This document shows, in pieces, positions 60,797 to 64,000 of a DNA stretch of 64,000 nt. Both the position numbers and the translations under genes were made by a program. Each line of letters opens with the position of its first letter. The first letter of the stretch is position 1. The stretch covers positions 1 through 64,000 of the forward strand of contig JAFZRZ010000038.1 of NCBI GenBank assembly GCA_017619635.1, given 5' to 3'. A model generated the notes under the pieces. It ran no database searches. It saw only the letters and a program-made list of their open reading frames with translations, and was not told where the DNA came from. The stretch is from Lachnospiraceae bacterium (GTDB taxonomy: Bacteria > Bacillota > Clostridia > Lachnospirales > Lachnospiraceae).

Positions 60797-62212
60797 ATGA
60801 AACAGTTTATGGACAAAGACTTTTTACTTAATTCAGATACAGCATCAAAGCTTTTTCACGAGTATGCAGAGAATGCGCCGATAATAGATTATCACTGCCA
60901 TATCAGTCCCAAGGAGATAGCTGAGAACAGGCACTTTAAGAATATAACCGAAGTATGGCTTGGCGGAGATCATTACAAATGGCGTTTTATGCGCTCATGC
61001 GGAGTGGAAGAGAGATATATTACGGGTGATGCAGATGATAAGGATAAATTCTTAAAGTGGGCGGAGTGTCTGGGTAAAGCAATAGGAAACCCTTTGTATC
61101 ATTGGAGTCATCTTGAGCTTCAAAGATATTTTGACTTTAATAAACCGCTAAGCTCAAAGACTGCGCAAGAAGCGTGGGAAGTATGTAACGAAGTCCTTAA
61201 CAGACCCGATATGGGGGCTAAGGATATCATAATGAGATCAGGTGTCACACTGATATGCACAACGGATGATCCCATAGATTCTTTGGAGTTTCACGACGAG
61301 ATAAGAAAAGATAGTGAATTCACAGCCAGGGTTTTGCCGGCATGGCGTCCTGACAGGGCAATGAACATAGAAAAGCCTGACTTTGTTGAATATATAGAAA
61401 AACTTGCGAGAGTAAGCGGTGTTAAGATCGATTCATTTGAGGATCTTATTGAAGCTTTGAGAAAAAGAATGGATTTCTTTTCGGATATGGGATGTGTTTT
61501 ATCAGATCACGGACTTGAGTTTGTGATGTATGCCCCCTCATCAGAAAACGAGGTTGAGAGGATATTTGCTTCAAGACTTGCAGGCAGTGCTGTATCACGT
61601 GAGGAAGAGCTTAAATATAAGTTTGCTTTCATGCAGGCACTGGCCAAAGAATATGTAAAAAAGAACTGGGTCATGCAGCTTCACTACGGATGCAAGCGTG
61701 ACAACAACAAGCCAAGGTTCAGAGAACTCGGTCCCGATACAGGATTTGACTGCATAAATGACAATACACCTTCTACTCAGCTTGCAGATTTCTTAAATGC
61801 TCTTGAAGAGACTGACAGTCTTCCAAAGACCATACTTTACAGCCTGAACCCTTCCGACAATGCAGCTATAGGTACTATACTCGGATGTTTCCAGGATTCT
61901 TCTGCCGTTGCAAAGATCCAGCAGGGAAGTGCATGGTGGTTCAATGATCATAAACCCGGCATGACAGAGCAGCTTCGTTCACTCGCTGCCTTGGGCAACC
62001 TGTCAGGTTTTGTGGGTATGCTCACGGATTCCAGATCCTTCCTGTCATATACAAGACATGAGTATTTCAGACGTATACTGTGCAACATGTTCGGTGAACT
62101 CGTGGAAAACGGGGAATTCCCCGAAGACTACGATATCCTTGGCGAAATCGTCAAGGATATCAGTTACAATAACAGTATAGATTATTTTGGTTTTTCACTT
62201 GAAAAGATCTGA
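60797..62212 (+). CDS. uxaC: Glucuronate isomerase
   Basis: Protein of 471 aa, the family length. Metal-binding IIDYHCHISPKEIAEN near the start, then TTDDPIDSLEFH, MQLHYGCKRDNN and GMLTDSRSFLSYTRHEYFRR. It converts glucuronate to fructuronate and galacturonate to tagaturonate. ATG 60797 has AAGGG upstream; the in-frame TTG at 60773 lacks a ribosome site. No other hexuronate genes are in the window. Its stop lies 3 nt from the stop of the convergent GGDEF gene, without a terminator. Confidence 0.95.
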   Translation: MKQFMDKDFLLNSDTASKLFHEYAENAPIIDYHCHISPKEIAENRHFKNITEVWLGGDHYKWRFMRSCGVEERYITGDADDKDKFLKWAECLGKAIGNPLYHWSHLELQRYFDFNKPLSSKTAQEAWEVCNEVLNRPDMGAKDIIMRSGVTLICTTDDPIDSLEFHDEIRKDSEFTARVLPAWRPDRAMNIEKPDFVEYIEKLARVSGVKIDSFEDLIEALRKRMDFFSDMGCVLSDHGLEFVMYAPSSENEVERIFASRLAGSAVSREEELKYKFAFMQALAKEYVKKNWVMQLHYGCKRDNNKPRFRELGPDTGFDCINDNTPSTQLADFLNALEETDSLPKTILYSLNPSDNAAIGTILGCFQDSSAVAKIQQGSAWWFNDHKPGMTEQLRSLAALGNLSGFVGMLTDSRSFLSYTRHEYFRRILCNMFGELVENGEFPEDYDILGEIVKDISYNNSIDYFGFSLEKI

Positions 62213-62215
62213 TGA

Positions 62216-64000
62216 TTAATTCGTGTTTTTTGACTGCTTCTTCTTTCTTTTAATCTCATACATCAGGGAATCCGCCTTTTGTATGATATCGGCAAGTCTG
62301 TCATTTCTCGTGGGTGTCGTGAATACGCTTCCGGCACTCGCGCTTATCGTATAAGGTTTGTTCACGGATTGGTTGATCTTATCCAGTTTACTGTCTAATC
62401 TGCTCTCAAACAGCAATTCGAAAGTTTCAGGAACATTTATGCACATGACAACAAACTCATCACCGCCGAATCGTGCACAGATATCTGTTCCGCCTCTGCA
62501 GCAACTCGTAATGGCCTCCGCAACCTTTTGTATCGCAAAGTCACCCTCTTTATGACCAAAGTTGTCATTTATATACTTTAATCCGTCCATATCTATGAAG
62601 CTGACCATAAGTGTGTTACCTTGGGACACGCATCTTTTGAACAGTTCCTCAGAAGTTCTCGTGAAACCGTTTCTGTTATATATCTTGCAGAGCGGATCGA
62701 GTACGTTAAGCTTGGATATACCTTCTATCGCATTTCCTATGCTCATGGTCATTGTATGACAGAGCATGCTGTATATCGGGAAGTCATCGTTTGTTATGAT
62801 ATAGTATCCGAGACATCTCTCATCGAAGTGCAGCGGCAGGAAGTAACTTACGTTTCCGCCTGTCTCAAACGGTATGGGATGAAGCTGGCTGCTCTTAAAT
62901 CTTTCAAGTGTCATCCGCTTTCCGTTATCCCAGATAAGAGGTGCCGTCATGTAATCGGGATAAGATGAATCTTTGTCTGCCAGAGAGAGCGTATGATAAG
63001 TGTTTTCCCAGTCCTCTATAAGACACAGACTGAAGCTTTTCATCTCAAGGGTTTTTACCATCTGTTCTATGGCATCAACACACTCATTCATGTTCTGCGC
63101 ACCGGCAAGACCGGCTATCAGCCTGTTTAACATATGAACACTGGTATATGTTCTTTCAATACGCTGATAGGTGCTCCTTTTAAACTCCATGACATCCTCG
63201 TAATCATGGAGATCACATCCGCAGCTTTGGGCAAATACCGTTTCTGCCTCTAACTTTATATCCTTTGGCTGTTCTTTACCGTTCATCAGGTCAAACAGAA
63301 CCTGACAGGCTTTCTGTCCGGATGCATAAAGAGGACGTTTTACGGTTGTAAGTGTGGGATAGGAGTTTTGTGCATTGAACGTATTGTCAAAACCGCTGAT
63401 TATCACATCATCGGGTATCTTATAACCCATACGCTGCAACTTGCTCATTGCTGTAAGTGCCATACTGTCATTTGCACAGACAAAAGCATCAGGAAGTTCA
63501 AGACCCGATTCAACAAACTGTTCGATAGCCTTGATACCGTCATAACTTCTGAAGCGACCGGCAAAGAAGCGTCTCTCGTCGAATTCTATGTCATGCTCTT
63601 TAAGGACATCCCTGAATGCCCTTAGTCTTTCATTGGCCTCCGGATTTGTTGAAGGACCCGATATGAAGTTAAAAGTCTTTGCGTTGTGAACAGTGATAAG
63701 ATGCTCAACAAGTTTTTTCATTACGGAATAATTGTCTATTCCGATATTGTAAAACTCATCATAATCTTCGCATTCAAATATGACCGTGGGTATACCTGCG
63801 GCTTTGACTCTGTCTATGATAAGACCACGGACTGTTTTATTGGCGAAAGTGTTTGAAAGAAGAAGTGCTCCGTCAAATTCAGAGAAATCGGGAAGACCGT
63901 AGATGCTGTATTCACCAAGGTCAAAATCCCTGCTGTCGATTATACCTCCGAATGCGGCAAAATAAGAGACATTGATATCATGCTCCCTTGCGTATTCATT
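62216..64000 (-). CDS. Periplasmic-binding-like sensor/GGDEF protein (5' end beyond window)
   Basis: At least 594 aa are encoded; the frame stays open from 63721 to the right edge, so the N-terminus is missing. The visible part begins with a LacI/PBP1-type ligand domain (FDGALLLSNTFANKTVRGLI; ELPDAFVCANDSMALTAM; IISGFDNTFNAQNSYPTLTT), then a GAF-like or linker region and a GGDEF diguanylate cyclase (ICARFGGDEFVVM). An RxxD inhibitory site is not in its usual place. No membrane helix is visible, so it is probably cytosolic: sugar or metabolite sensing coupled to c-di-GMP synthesis. Confidence 0.88.
   Translation of the reverse strand, partial: NEYAREHDINVSYFAAFGGIIDSRDFDLGEYSIYGLPDFSEFDGALLLSNTFANKTVRGLIIDRVKAAGIPTVIFECEDYDEFYNIGIDNYSVMKKLVEHLITVHNAKTFNFISGPSTNPEANERLRAFRDVLKEHDIEFDERRFFAGRFRSYDGIKAIEQFVESGLELPDAFVCANDSMALTAMSKLQRMGYKIPDDVIISGFDNTFNAQNSYPTLTTVKRPLYASGQKACQVLFDLMNGKEQPKDIKLEAETVFAQSCGCDLHDYEDVMEFKRSTYQRIERTYTSVHMLNRLIAGLAGAQNMNECVDAIEQMVKTLEMKSFSLCLIEDWENTYHTLSLADKDSSYPDYMTAPLIWDNGKRMTLERFKSSQLHPIPFETGGNVSYFLPLHFDERCLGYYIITNDDFPIYSMLCHTMTMSIGNAIEGISKLNVLDPLCKIYNRNGFTRTSEELFKRCVSQGNTLMVSFIDMDGLKYINDNFGHKEGDFAIQKVAEAITSCCRGGTDICARFGGDEFVVMCINVPETFELLFESRLDSKLDKINQSVNKPYTISASAGSVFTTPTRNDRLADIIQKADSLMYEIKRKKKQSKNTN

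Noticed and set aside
62216-63721. Starting the GGDEF protein at the ATG at 63721
   Set aside because: The frame stays open to the window edge, and the upstream translation continues the LacI-type ligand domain, so the gene is partial.
1-64000. CRISPR arrays, tRNA or rRNA genes, integrases, transposases and prophage genes
   Set aside because: None was seen on reading either strand; the window looks like stable chromosomal backbone with envelope-related gene clusters.

Overview
The window looks like a chromosomal segment of a Lachnospiraceae-type Firmicute (Clostridia; a Butyrivibrio/Roseburia-like relative is my best guess). The reasons are the moderately AT-rich composition, strong GGAGG-type ribosome binding sites, families common in that group (DUF1846, DUF4037/DUF4125, DUF3048, LiaF-like, LytTR, ATC-hydrolase-like) and the uvrC-hprK-murB-whiA-Crh gene order. 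There are no rRNA or tRNA genes, IS elements, phage genes or CRISPR arrays. Coding density is high and most genes sit in tight co-directional runs.

Region by region. 1-1.7 kb (minus): a flavin reductase-like protein, then a Gx-transporter/NusG-II pair resembling EetB/EetA of flavin-based extracellular electron transfer. 1.8-7.3 kb: an ABC-2 exporter (one ATPase, two permeases) with a LiaS/DesK-type kinase, an unknown membrane protein and a NarL-type regulator. 7.3-13.5 kb: a preQ1 riboswitch over queT, a phosphoesterase lipoprotein, mutS2 and an OmpR/HK pair. 13.5-16.4 kb: DUF1846, LytTR and LiaF-like genes. 16.5-24.3 kb: a MacAB-like export operon with two adaptor lipoproteins (three adaptor modules in total), a 948-aa two-lobed permease and two different ATPases, the second carrying an AbrB-like tail. 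24.3-28.6 kb (minus): GlsB-like protein, DNA alkylation repair, alpha/beta hydrolase, ATC-hydrolase-like protein and a cation:proton antiporter. 28.7-30.7 kb: a TPR protein and the NAD salvage pair pncA-nadE. 30.7-38.3 kb: a two-component system, a second FtsX-type ABC transporter and a beta-lactamase-fold hydrolase. 38.3-46.5 kb: housekeeping ftsH, uvrC, hprK, glucokinase, murB, whiA and a Crh-like protein. 46.5-50.9 kb: GNAT, cyclophilin, AraC and a SpoVB/MurJ-like flippase. 51-60.7 kb: a run of surface and unusual genes (DUF3048 lipoprotein, degenerate CobS, GT39, GH18 lipoprotein, TPR-DUF4037-DUF4125, solute-binding lipoprotein, nth, membrane protein). 60.8-64 kb: uxaC and, convergent to it, a periplasmic-binding-like/GGDEF protein that runs off the right edge.

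Common themes are envelope surveillance and export (three ABC exporters, three two-component systems, LiaF/LytTR) and carbon-catabolite control (HprK plus Crh). The best candidates for undescribed biology are the export operon at 16.5-24.3 kb, the TPR-DUF4037-DUF4125 protein and its stand-alone TPR paralogue, the CobS homologue that has lost acidic active-site residues, and several regulatory structures: a 17-bp inverted repeat over the start codon of the ABC gene at 32.9 kb, tandem 11-bp repeats in front of it, and a promoter nested in a terminator at ftsH. All functional names come from motif recognition by eye; no database search was run.
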